A stretch of DNA of 64,000 nucleotides from Blasia pusilla (Eukaryota > Marchantiophyta > Marchantiopsida > Blasiales): positions 12,524,001 to 12,588,000 of the forward strand of contig CM114275.1 in NCBI GenBank assembly GCA_050084515.1, in the 5' to 3' direction. Below are positions 1 to 12,000 of this stretch, piece by piece (position 1 is the first letter of the stretch; the number at the start of each line of letters is the position of its first letter). The notes below the pieces were generated by a model that did no database searches, was not told the DNA's origin, and saw nothing but the letters and a program-made list of their open reading frames with translations. The position numbers were made by a program, and so were the translations under genes.

Positions 1-1269
1 TGAAGGATAATAACAGTGACTCACTCAATGACTTAAAAAAATGGATCCTCTTATTGTCTTATTGTTTACAATTACAAATGTTACCCGTTGGCCATATGAA
101 GGGCCTCAAGTTAGGGTACGGATCTGACTCGTTGCCATACTGCAGCATCACGGCATATGTTTATGCAACATATGCAAACTTTCCCTGAAATTGTTCTATG
201 ACTTGAGCAAATGCATACTAAGTTCCTCGAGGTGACTACTTCCCAAGTATTACAATACTCAAGAATAACCTCTACCATGTGGCCACCAATAGAACGTGCA
301 TATTCAATGCTAGCTCGTGCTTTCCTAACTATGGGATGATCCTCCCCAGGGAGAATCCCCATGCATCATGACACATATGAAGGGTGACTTTGCGGGTGAT
401 CCCAAGCATTAGCCATGCTTATAGTGCTCCTCTATCCTCCCTCCACATAACAATGTCTACAAATCGCACATACACGTGGCGATCTTCTAAGCGGAATAGC
501 CAATTCCTGGTCTGCCTTTGTCGCCTATTTGGGGTCCAATAACGCTCAGAGTAAGCATGAAAGTAACAAATTTTTGCCCTTGCAGATTTTGGGAGTGCAA
601 GGATACGGTCCAAGAGACTAGTAGGCCTGCTCATGGTAAAGATCTTGACCTTCACTTCAAAAGGAAGGCTCCTTAATATGGACAAAAAATACCCTGAGTT
701 GTTTTGAACCATTGGTTGAAACGAAATACCCGCCATCACTCCGATGCCATCCAGAGACATGAAGGATGTTACATTCCTAAGACTTCTCTCTCCATGGTGC
801 ATAAGGCTACAACTTCCCGGTATTTAATGACAACAAAACTTCTCTCTCCATTCAAGTGAATACCCTAAATATTTACTAAACTACAAAAGAGTAGTTCAAA
901 ACTAAGTATATGAAGAAGTCACCATATAGATCGTCCACCTCTCCCTCAAGTATCCACCTATGGATCTTTTCATGGATTGGTACAGGGGATCTTTGATATT
1001 GAGGAGGGATTGTTTTTATACATGCGATTTCTCTTATTGCATTCTATGACGCACATATCCATTAAGATATCCAATAAGTTCCTACAAAAACAAAAATCTA
1101 CAATAAGTTCCTACAAAAATCTGAATTTCAATCAGATTTCATACATTTTTAACCGCATCAAGGGAAAACGAAGCTTCCAGATTTTTATACGTGCTCACTA
1201 CATCCTCTGACTCCTTCGAAGCTCTACCAGCCACCAACGATTTTTAATCTGACCGTTCTTTTTCCCAAA

Positions 1270-2411
<1,142 letters not shown>

Positions 2412-2437
2412 GAGAGAGAGAGAGAGAGAGAGAGAGA
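2412..2437. repeat. (GA)13 microsatellite
   Basis: Pure GA run of 26 bases, separate from the long tract at 1393. Confidence 0.95.
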
Positions 2438-2539
2438 CCCTAAACTATTGAAATCTAAGGAGTCATCCACTCTTGTTATGTACGAATTAATGGAGCATTT
2501 TGGGCCTAAGAATGGTGCTTACTTCAAGAAATTATGAGA

Positions 2540-3360
2540 AGAGGGAGTTTGTTGTGGCTCATATAAGATGATTGAACAACATTACACAAGCAAAGTACAA
2601 CTTCTACAAGGAAGAGTCCTTGGCTGCAATTTGGGTTGTGGCGCATTTCAAGTGCTATTTATTTGGAAACCCTTTCATGCTCATCATTTATCATGAACCA
2701 TTAAGGTGTTGATGAAGTCGGACTCGCTTACAGCAAATGGGCTCTATTACTACAAGAGTAAGATTTTTAGATGGTTCATAGGTTGAACCTAGATGTATAT
2801 GGGTTGAGTTGCGACTCATGTTTAAGTCAGAGAGAGGATACAAGAGGTCGATGGCAAGGAGAGAGTAAAGAGGAGATGGCACCAAGTTGGCATGCAACTG
2901 GCTTCCTATATTGGTTGACTATCTCAAGTCAACAACATGTAGCAACTTTGGTGGGGAGATCAGATGGTGAGTTTTCAGATCCAAAAGTTAGTAAGGAGGC
3001 GACAGATAGTCGTGATATCCATGGCCATAAGGAGGTTGTGGAATGGCTACATATTAATATCATAGCAAGCACAATGAGTTCTAGGAAGTGGGATCATATA
3101 TTAGTTAGAGAGAGCCAAGAGGTTAGTGTGGGAGTATACGCACAATTTATAGGTGTGGAAGGATAGTAGAGTGGAGGTGGTACATCATCCTTTACAAAAA
3201 GCACTTATTGTGTGACATCCCCACCATAAGTTGGGGCATTTTGGAGTAAATTGTACTAAAAACTTAATCCATTCTCAATATTGGTGGCATAAAATGCAAA
3301 GTTGCAAATTGATATTCAATAGTTTATAGTCAGATGTTTGATATGTAAATTGTGTGTATG
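2540..3360 (+). pseudogene. Ty3/gypsy RNase H-integrase relic
   Basis: Plus-strand frames joined across stops give the end of a gypsy RNase H (YKEESLAAIWVVAHFKCYLFG, then a decayed DH-P-L block). The RNase H-integrase linker follows, with SDPKVSKEATDSRDIHGH near 2965-3030. Last comes an integrase zinc-binding segment (H-x-LGHFGVNCT, then YWW..M) around 3210-3300. The linker closely resembles the minus-strand element at about 39.55-39.75 kb (EASEETTDGRDIHDD), so this is an inverted, fragmentary copy of the same family. It has several stops and frameshifts, and no gag, protease, methyltransferase or LTR is recognisable beside it. Confidence 0.8.
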
Positions 3361-4085
3361 AGCATCCTTCAATCAGCCCACCTTAAGCCTACGCCGACCC
3401 TCCCTAATCCCGCAACATGCCCCCCATAAGGCTTGCGGCTAGCCCACTGGTTGTAGCCGTGGGCCTTATGCAGGATCAACCTGCCCTATGGGCCTAGCTG
3501 AGGGCCTTGGGGCAAGTGTGGGCTTGGTGCAAGCTACAAAATAGGTGGCAAGAATGGGCAACGGGTTTCTAGATTGGATCCCAGCTCGTCGAGCTCGAGT
3601 TTAAGTTACGGGCGAGATGAGCTTAGATATGGGACGTGGATACCCGAGCCCACACGGACATGTCCATTCTAGGGAAAAACATACTTTTGCGGACTTGGAT
3701 ATCTCCGTGTACAACCTTGATTGTAGGGTGCATAATTTTGCATGTGTATGAGATGTTACGTATGAGAATCTCCATGTTTAGAGGGACGTGATTGTAGTTT
3801 TTGGAAGGATCACATGCATGCGTAACTTTGTGCCATCCCATCTTTCGAATGAGAGTAGATTCGAGAATGCCATGATGGTTACTATGGGCTCAAGATGTCT
3901 ATTTTTTTAGATTTGTGAGGGATGGAACCACCATGTTCATATGTCGTGCTTGATTCCCCTTCCCTGGTGGTTTCTACAAGACGTTGGAGTTAGGAGCCCG
4001 AACTAGTAGTTCGGACTTCTAACTCTAGAGAGCACACAAACTTAAGGAGTTAGGAGTCCTTAGACCAATACCGAATCCTATTCTT
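3361..4085. other. Intergenic, contains a 'gggcctta'-rich segment
   Basis: No gene seen. At about 3385-3560 the sequence is rich in short inverted 'gggcc/ggccc' motifs (for example gtgggccttatgcagg). It resembles, in composition and words, the insertion at about 48.94-49.50 kb, including an acatgtcca word near 3658. This is possibly a copy of the same small dispersed element. Confidence 0.35.
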
Positions 4086-4314
4086 ATTGTGATGAAAATT
4101 CTTGTGTCGTGTGCATACACAATGCTACACAATCTATATCATTCTCTACATCCACACAAGAAACATCATTGATCTTCCCAACATACACATAGATCCATAC
4201 ACATACAAATATATATATGAGGGTATTTTTATATGTGTATGGATCTACCTGTCTGTTGAGGTAGAGAGTGATGTAGATTGTGTATGCACACGACACAAGA
4301 ATTTTCATCACAAT
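4086..4314. mobile_element. Foldback (MITE-like) element
   Basis: The two ends are perfect inverted repeats over about 38 bases, starting attgtgatgaaaattcttgt on the left and ending with its complement on the right. Complementarity then continues, with one roughly 10-base indel, to an inner agatccatacacata pair. The whole 229-base unit could form a near-complete hairpin with a short AT-rich loop (about 4207-4230). It encodes nothing. Part of its arm resembles the dispersed 'A' repeat found beside the gypsy LTRs. No convincing target-site duplication is visible. Confidence 0.85.
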
Positions 4315-4377
4315 GGGATTTAGTTTTAGCCAATAGTATGGTTTTGCCTTCTTTCTATGACAATTGGTCTATTGTGT

Positions 4378-4434
4378 GTACTTCATCATGGGAGACCATG
4401 ATGAAGTACCATGTGAATCGGGGGATTCACATGG
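4378..4434. repeat. Two adjacent perfect hairpins
   Basis: 4378-4391 pairs perfectly with 4396-4409 (14-bp stem, GAGA loop). 4409-4419 pairs with 4424-4434 (11-bp stem, GGGG loop). The two hairpins share the base at 4409. Function unknown. Confidence 0.9.
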
Positions 4435-4674
4435 TTTTGTATGTCATTCTTGTGGAAAACCAAGTTCCCTTCAGTGAACGAACCGTATTAGTATGTGACT
4501 ACGATAGGAACTTCGGAAGGCGACTCGAATGGTGAGATTGCTCTATGCCACGTTACGTTCCCAAATATTTCTTTATTTCTTTATCTTGGTGCTCCTACTA
4601 TCAAAACCCCACGACCATGTGCCAACGAAAAATGTGTTTTTATGGATCAACAATGTGATTTATTTTCCCTAAAT

Positions 4675-4707
4675 ATTCGTGCATATTTAGAGAAAATATG
4701 CACGAAT
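4675..4707. repeat. Perfect 14-bp hairpin
   Basis: attcgtgcatattt at 4675-4688 pairs with 4694-4707 around a five-base agaga loop. It is one of three perfect hairpins within about 330 bases downstream of the foldback element. Confidence 0.9.
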
Positions 4708-4749
4708 TCAATGTTTATTTATATATATATATAATTTATTTATTCGGAT

Positions 4750-4846
4750 GTTTGGATGTCACGAATTAGTATGGGATCATGTATGTTTGTGTGTATGTTC
4801 GATGACAACGAATATTTTGTGTAACGATGTATATGCGCACAACAAA
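4750..4846 (-). repeat. Dispersed 'A' repeat, minus orientation
   Basis: The reverse complement reads gtgcgcatatacatcgttac, then a 'gttgtcatcgaacatacaca' block and 'catgatcccatactaattcg'. It matches the roughly 100-base repeat at 37367-37464 and 37927-38054. Here it stands alone, without the 460-520 base LTR core. Confidence 0.75.
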
Positions 4847-4939
4847 GGAATTTTGTCTTTGGAGAGATGGACCCAAGAGTAGTGGGACATGGGTTCAACA
4901 AATTTTCCAAAAATTGGGGAGATACACACAAATTATGGC

Positions 4940-7900
4940 ATACAAAACCATGTGAATGCCCCGGGATCCACCGTGACTTGGCTAGGTCAGGAGACTAATG
5001 AAGCGAGGGGCGTTTAGGTGATGGTTTTCCCAGAGGACTACATAAGCAATTACTTAAGTTAACTCGGGTTTGTAATGGTTACAGGAAATTGTGTGATTCC
5101 TCATTAGTCAGTTCAGAAATGGAGAAGGAAATTTGGGTACTGTTGGAGTGCAGTCGAGGAGAATCTGACCCGCGAGCAGCGGCAATGCGCTGGAGGTGGG
5201 ACACTGGCAGGTGTTGCGGAGCAGTTGGTTGTGGAAAGGGCTCATTCAAAGGCTTGCACTTTTAAGACACCCTGTCGCAGTCACGTCGCCGTTTATGTCG
5301 TGGTGATGGTGTTGCTGAAGCGGAGTGGAGCACAGCCGCCACGGACGGATGCCTCGTCGTCCCTCCGAATTCAATTTTATAATCCTGACAATAATTGCCA
5401 GGATTCCTGTCCCTCTACGCCTGTCCGGTCGGTTCGCCAAGTACTTAAGAAGGCAGTTTTGGCGACCTCAGAAAGGATCGGATGTCCGTCTGGCTTGACG
5501 CGATCCAGCAAATTACTTTCGATCGGTAGTCACAGTGCCCCCAAGCAGTGCTCTCCCCACACCGAACAAAGTGTTTACTTTCTCCGCGGTCTTAACAAAG
5601 GCGTATTCCTCGCCACTCACGAGGTTTGCATGGACATGTCCAGTGTATATGCGAGCTTCCTAAAGGATCGCCTGCCAATTCCTTCAACCTCGCGAGGTCT
5701 GCACACCAATCACATTCCCGTCAGCAAACCTGTGGAATGTTTTGTTCGGCCCATGAATTTCTGAACGCCGAAATTGTGCTCGAGCAGGACTCCAGCGCGT
5801 CCCTACTCTACGTCCCGACGGTCCCGTCTGTGCTCGAAGGTAGTCCGAAGATTTAAATTAGTTGGGCTGAAGTGTCGAGCTTCGATTCCAGAAATCGAAT
5901 TTTCTCGACTCATCGCCGGGAGAGCGTAACGGAAATGTTGACCCATGTCTCGGGGTTCCCTTCCCCACCTTGGTACGCAAAGTCCGAAACTCCAGTCCCA
6001 ACTTTTATTGATGTCCGAAGTGGTGGGCTCCTCACGGTATCGGAAAGGAGATTTTTCTGGAATGGTCCATGACCCATGTTAGAGCCCGAGGAGATGGCCG
6101 TCCGTTTAATCTCATCGCAGATCACAGCAGAGCAGAGTAGTGATGACTGACTTGGTGTGCTCGCCGGTGGTCGGGTCGCGTCGGATCGGATCGGGCGACG
6201 CATGAAGCTGTTGCCCGGTGCATTGCAAGTTACCATCTTTTGCGTCCAACCGTTCCCCACTACAACGGTGCCATTTCAAGGACTACAGCGGGTGTGACAA
6301 TTATTCTTGCGTTTCTTGCGAACAAAGAGCTGGATTTCTCGGTCGTTCAGAGAAGGGTGATCTCCATTCACGCTCGCAGAGCAGTGGCATACATACACCA
6401 CTGTCCCTCGAAGCCGCAAGAGATCGTTGAAATTCACGAGTAGCTTAGATGCACAGGTCGGCCGGGCGCGTGCGTCGATTCTCCAACCGTTCTTACCTCG
6501 ATAGACGAAGCGAAATCAGAGAGGAATCAATTCTCTGCAGTTGGAATTACAAAATTCCAACTATGAAATATAACTCCACCATAAACCTCGAAAACCTAGA
6601 TCTCCACAGATCGGGGACGAGGTTCCCTCGAGGGTGACAGTATTCTTTCGGGTAGGTCAGGCAGGGTAGGGGCTTCGTGTGCTTGCAGTAAGTGCTTTGT
6701 GTGCTACCTGCACGAGAATCTATGCACCTCGTGATCGCGTCGTACACATCAGTACCCATTAGTGCGTGACTGTGCGCCTCGCTACAAATCACCCCGGATA
6801 GAATACAAGACCAGATAAAATGGTCACTGGGGAACGGGGGTCGCAAGTCGTGGATCGCGTGGTAATGGTACGCAAAGAGAATGTCAAATTGTGGGAAGCG
6901 AAGAGACACTCGAAAAAAGCTTTTCCGGATGGCTGTGGCGGTAGGCCATGTAGGGGAGGGGAGGGGAGAGGAGAGGAGATGAGAAGAAATTCGATTCGTT
7001 CCATCCTCGCTTCATCCTCCAGTGAGAAGATCTGCCCGACTCTTCACGTCTCAATTCTGTATTCGTGGGTTGGGAAAGAAGTGAAGGGATGGAAAGTTGT
7101 ACAAGTTCTTTAGAGCGAGTGCTGTGCCGGTCTGGGATCTCGTGGGAAGTGAGTCCAGATTGTACCACTCACTCGTTGTGGGGCGATGAGGTGGGGCAGT
7201 CAGAAGGTTTCCATGTGCGGGAGGGTTCACGGGACAGGAATGGCGGGGAATGATTCCAGTCGGTAGGTACTCTGTCCTTCCCGTCTGCGCGAGTGCGTAC
7301 GAAGACGCTACGGGAATCGTAAAGTTGCTGGACCATAATTGCCCGGACCGCAGCTCAGCTATCGAGTGCCCTTCCCTCAAGCATGCGAAGTGGTACCGAT
7401 CGACGTATGCACGGCTACAGAGCGGAGCAGACGGTGATGATGATATTTTTCTGCAGGAGCGTGTTGGCCGATTTGCAACCAAGCTCTAAGCCGGGGTTTC
7501 GGAACAGAACAGATCGTCGAGCATCGTACAGCAGCTCCGAGCTGTGGAGCGAGAGAGCGTGAAAAGGATGTCGTGGAGCTCTTTCCTAAAACCGCGGGAC
7601 TTATGAAGTATAACTGACTCATCCAAAGGTCGGTGCCGGTACAAACATCAATCGCCATGGCGGAATGAAATCTAATGCTCTGCAGTCGGTAAACCCAATG
7701 GACACCCGGATTACGACCCACCCGCTCAGATCGAGCCAGATCAACGCACCCGAGCGACGCGGAAGTGGTGTGCTGCTGCCGGCGACAAAGAGGTAGCTCG
7801 GGAACCCAATGCCATCCCCGGGAACGAAAATGGCCTCGGGGTAGGATACTGCGTAGCTGGCTTTATAGGTGAGAGCGTAGTCGCCCAACCGCGCGGTTGC

Positions 7901-9562
7901 TGTGCCATGCCTGTTAAAATATTCCGGGAGAGAATCAGAGGCGGGCCGAGCCGTGCCTGAGATTTTCGATGCGGCCCGCAGGAGGAAGTCGCTCGCATGA
8001 CGACGTCACTCGTCCACCCACGCTTCCTTGAGAGGAAGTTCCTGCAGAGGCAGTAATCAGTGCTCCAGGCTGGCGAACAGTAGCGAGCGATTTGAAAAAT
8101 ACTACTTTACGCAGCGGGCCATAAAAACGAGTGCAAAATTCAAGGGCATCACCCCTTCTCATGCGCATCTCAAGACAGAGTCATGATCCCAATTCCGTTG
8201 CTCGTCGCTCCAGCAGTGTGCTGTTGCCGAGGTTAGGCTGTCACAGAATGTCGAAATGTACTCGTGCGTTCTGTTGTGCATGCTGGATGAAATTAAATAA
8301 ACCGCTTTACTGGTATCAGGACCTTCCTCCCTTCGGCCGGACACATCGCTCGCACATTTCACCGCTCTTCCTCACTTGGGCGATTTCCCGCTTTGAGTCC
8401 GGCGGGGTTGGCATCCCACCTTTGCCGTCCGCGCCTCAAGACTAGGGGTGTACAGCAATGTTGCGACGGAAGATAAGATTCTCTCGACGTCGCTGGCGCA
8501 TACTGTTTGATGCAGACGATTTGCTGGAGGTGAGACGCGTTAAGGATTTTCTCCTCAGTGGGGCAATGTGCCTCAGACTTGACGTAACGCACATGTATCT
8601 ACGGGTACGCCTTTTGAACAGTACTACTGGCAAAGTTTCGCGGATCTTTGCGTAGTGTTTCCACCGCACACGAAGTACGGCATGGATCAACATCTTGGTT
8701 TACCGATTCCTTCGCTGACTTTTGGCTTTAATGCGGTACTATTGTGCTCGTCCTCATTTGAAGAAAGATGCGGTCACTTTGAAGGAAAATTCGGGACGGT
8801 GCACGCACACCTCTTCCAGTAAATCCAAGTGACAACATCCTCAAATTCCCGACATCTACAGACCCCGAACCAGTCATAAAATTACACCCTATAAGCGAGG
8901 ACACAGAGCACAGGGATCGGATACAAAAATTTATGACTCTGTAACCTTCGCCATCTTGGCCCGTCGAAATTTAGGGAAGAATATAGTGCAAGGATACCAC
9001 CATTTTCAGCACACACTCATTTCTTCAAAAACAGCACTCGAAAGAAGCACTCCGATTAGGATTTCCACGTCTGTACACTATGAAAGAATGAAAGACTGTC
9101 AATTTACAAGGTGGTAAGTGTCGCCACTAAGCCCACGAACATGTTTTTGTTCTCCTCCGTGATCTTATTGAATTTGCACCTCAATGGTGCAGAGCTAATC
9201 TATGTCCCAGCTGACTATCCTGTTTTACCGAGGGGATAAATTAATAGGAACAATACGAAACACTGAAAGTGCGGCACTCTACTACTATGCACAGATACAA
9301 ATCCCCTAACTAACAATCTACTCGAATGTCTTCTAGCCTAGAAATCGCTGGCACAACCTTGTTTTCCTATCAAACTTAGCTCATTCCTGAGTCTGACGAA
9401 GACCATCGGGGTCTACTAGGACAGACTCGCGGTGGAGTTCAAGAGAGAGCATAGAGCTTGCACACCCAAAAAGAGCAGCCATCGAACAAGTAGACGACAT
9501 TCCGCGTCGAAAGACCACGTCCACCATCAACCACCATCATCTCAGACGCGATCTCTGATCAC
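4940..9562. other. GC-richer region without a supportable gene
   Basis: Open frames exist here on both strands (the longest is about 179 codons, from 5225). They overlap one another, show no recognisable domain and have no obvious splice structure. The last part (about 8.6-9.56 kb) is presumably the 3' UTR and downstream flank of the minus-strand MYB gene. A short G-rich/GA-rich tract lies at about 6954-6985. Transcripts could exist here, but the sequence alone does not show one. Confidence 0.4.
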
Positions 9563-10951
9563 TCACCCCGCTTTCCTCTGAAACGGAGTGACTGTACCCA
9601 AGAATTCAGGGTGAGAGGTCAGAGATGCGTACTCTGAGCCCATGACATTGAAGGACGATACACAGGTTGGTCCTTGTACCGCTGCCATGTATTTCTGCAC
9701 TTCTTTGGCAACCATGTCGCGCATCATGGCCAGCAGGCCTGCGCTCATGGCTGCATCGAGCCCACATCCTATCATCGGCACTCTGCTGGGTTGAGCAGCG
9801 GCGGCGGCTGGAGACTGGAGTGCCTGGGCAACAGCGGCTTTCACCACAGCTGACATAGAGTCGGTAGTAGGCACAGCAGAAGCTGTAGGACCAAAATACA
9901 TTCCGCCTCTGGTCGTAGTGGAACCCGTCCCGGTCTCCTCGGGCAGATGCTCAGTGGGTGGCGACCTCCAAGTAATGCCCCTCCCGTTAGGTGGGGATTC
10001 TTTCAATTGCTCGAAATTGCGGTGATGATGGTGGTCCTGGGGATTGAGGGGTGCTTGCGCAACAGGGTGAGGCTGTGGAGGGTTAGGCCCCGTCGGAGGT
10101 GAACTACGAGGAGAGGGTTCGCGTTCGATCCTGTTGTCGCAAGTCCCGGGCAGTGACAGACTCAGAGAAGTGGGGGGATCGGTGCTGGAACTGGAGGCTT
10201 CCTGAGGAGATTGCTGCAACTGCTTAGTGACGACGCTAGACGTGGAGGCACTGAAGCAAGAGAAGGCAGAGGGGCGGGGTACAGGCCTGAACACTTGAGA
10301 TGCGAGCACAGTGTTGGGATCGCTGTGCTCGGAACAGGATGGAGAGCTAGGGGCAAAATTGAGCTTCTTCACTTGAGCGCAGTGGGAAGTGAGAGGACTG
10401 CCGCACATAGAACCCGAATCGAGGAAGGAACTTCCCTCGTTGGAGTGCTGCTGCGCTAAGCCCGAGCTCTCGAGATCGATGGCGCTCTGCTTTCTAGCAT
10501 CTATGCTGCTAGTGAGGTCGTCCTCGTCACGAATTCTACAAGCAAACGTTCCTTCTTCATCGGCCCGGGACCTCTCGGCCAGGTACCGGCGACGGAGAGT
10601 GGAATTCCAGTGATTTTTAATGGCATTATCCGTGCGTCCCGGCAGCAGACGGGCGATTGTGGCCCATTTGTTACCGTGATGAGCGTGCGCTTGGATGATA
10701 GCCGCATCCTCGGCTGCTGTGAACGGACGATGATGCACCTGCGGACTCAATTGATTACACCAGCGCAAGCGGCACGATTTCCCTGAGCGACCAGGTATGC
10801 CCTTGCTGATGAGAGACCAGTTGCGCGCACCATACTTCTCCACGAGCTTCTGAAGAGCGCCGTCCTCCTCCGGGCTCCACGGCCCTTTAATGCGCTCGTT
10901 ATCTTGAGTCCTGCACCTGAAATCCAAAGTTGCAGAAGGCGATACAGCCAT
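9563..10951 (-). CDS. MYB44-like: R2R3-MYB transcription factor, subgroup 22 (MYB44/70/73/77 type)
   Basis: Intronless gene for a DNA-binding nuclear regulator of about 462 residues. R2 spans roughly residues 21-71 (W25, W45, W64) and R3 roughly 72-122 (F77, W96, W115, with Phe replacing the first Trp as is usual in R3). Beyond the MYB domain are subgroup-22 signatures: a Ser/Pro block ([13 protein letters not shown]), a VFRPVPR block, an LxLxL EAR repression motif in [12 protein letters not shown], and a C-terminal helix ([17 protein letters not shown]) as in MYB44 relatives. The Met at 10951 is chosen because its context (GAAGAATGG, purine at -3 and G at +4) is strong. The open frame extends 15 codons further upstream but contains only a TTG there. 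Low-complexity Ser/Pro/Ala linkers make it longer than typical flowering-plant members. In flowering plants this family acts in ABA, auxin and stress responses; that role here is inference. Confidence 0.95.
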   Translation of the reverse strand: MAVSPSATLDFRCRTQDNERIKGPWSPEEDGALQKLVEKYGARNWSLISKGIPGRSGKSCRLRWCNQLSPQVHHRPFTAAEDAAIIQAHAHHGNKWATIARLLPGRTDNAIKNHWNSTLRRRYLAERSRADEEGTFACRIRDEDDLTSSIDARKQSAIDLESSGLAQQHSNEGSSFLDSGSMCGSPLTSHCAQVKKLNFAPSSPSCSEHSDPNTVLASQVFRPVPRPSAFSCFSASTSSVVTKQLQQSPQEASSSSTDPPTSLSLSLPGTCDNRIEREPSPRSSPPTGPNPPQPHPVAQAPLNPQDHHHHRNFEQLKESPPNGRGITWRSPPTEHLPEETGTGSTTTRGGMYFGPTASAVPTTDSMSAVVKAAVAQALQSPAAAAAQPSRVPMIGCGLDAAMSAGLLAMMRDMVAKEVQKYMAAVQGPTCVSSFNVMGSEYASLTSHPEFLGTVTPFQRKAG

Positions 10952-12000
10952 TCTTCGCCCCGCGAGCTCGAAGGAAAAACCCCGGTTTGATTTCAATCAC
11001 ACCGGAAGAAACCTCCCACCGATCCAAACCTCCCACCTACACTCCTCCTCCCCCCCCTCCCCACCCAGTCTGCCTCTCTCCACCCCTCCCTCCACCTTCT
11101 TATCCCCGTCACCCGCCACGGTCCTTGATGCTAGACCCGACAACAGTCATGGCCGCAAAATTGGAAATACGGTCTGAAGGCAGCCATGGGCAGGGTATCA
11201 TGTGTCCTACCACAAACCACACACTCACCTCCGGAATTCTCTCGATGAAATCGCAAACCTCACTCACTCCCAGCACCACTGCACTCAATCGTGCAAACAA
11301 GCAGCAAAAGACTCAAACTGACGAGACCGAGGAAGAACAACTTCGGGACTGCACTCCCTCCTCTCTCTGTGAGAAACCGATCCTGCCTAACCACGCAATC
11401 CACGCAAAGCTCGCACTGCAACCTCCTCTACCTCCTACGCCTACCTACAGGTACACCAAGAAGAGAGGAGAAGAGAGATCGAGGAAGGGGAAGGGGGAGA
11501 AGGGTTCGGAAGAAGAGGGAGGAGGCGGACCAAGAAGAACGCAGAGGGGCGAGGGAGAAGAAGAGGGAAGGAGGAGGAGAAGGAGGAGGAGGAAGGGGGG
11601 CGAGAGGGTGGGAAGGGATGAAAAAAGGAAGTACTCGACGTCCCGAGGAGGAGTTATGGTCCTCATCCGTGGGTCTGCTTCCGGGCCTGGAAGTGAAATG
11701 GCGCATAATGTCCCTCCGTCCCGTGAATATTGTTGGACGTACCCGCGGGCAGTAAGTAGGGATGAAACGTGATGTTCCCCGACCGCATCCATCTATGGCC
11801 ATAGCATTCACATCCGTCCGTTCTCGAATTCCGCCTGCGCGGCGCATGGGATGTCACATGATGGGGATGGGTCGCATAGGCAGTCGGTCGGTGGTCGGAG
11901 AGAGCGTGGTAAGCAAGCAAGCAGCAAGGGTTTAGGGTTCAGAGACCGAGGTCCGAATGCCTTGCGCTAACCCATGCCAGGCTGCCAGGTCATTTCCCCA
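10952..12000 (-). promoter_or_regulatory. MYB upstream region with pyrimidine tract and telo-box
   Basis: On the coding (minus) strand, 11458-11612 is a long CT-rich tract, a common feature of plant 5' UTRs and core promoters. At 11927-11940 the plus strand reads agggtttagggttc, a telo-box (AAACCCTA on the minus strand). A TATATTTAA match on the minus strand near 12170 is the closest TATA-like site but would imply a UTR longer than 1.2 kb. The transcription start cannot be placed from sequence. Confidence 0.45.

Noticed and set aside
5225-5764. 179-codon plus-strand frame
   Set aside because: No domain, overlapping frames of similar quality, and no supporting neighbours. High GC content explains its length.
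10952-10996. N-terminal extension of the MYB frame by 15 codons
   Set aside because: The extension begins with TTG, not ATG. The ATG at 10951 has a strong context and the extension has no family similarity.
10930-11772. 280-codon plus-strand frame antisense to the MYB 5' region
   Set aside because: Low-complexity Pro and Glu/Arg/Gly composition over the purine-rich tract, and it overlaps the MYB start on the other strand.
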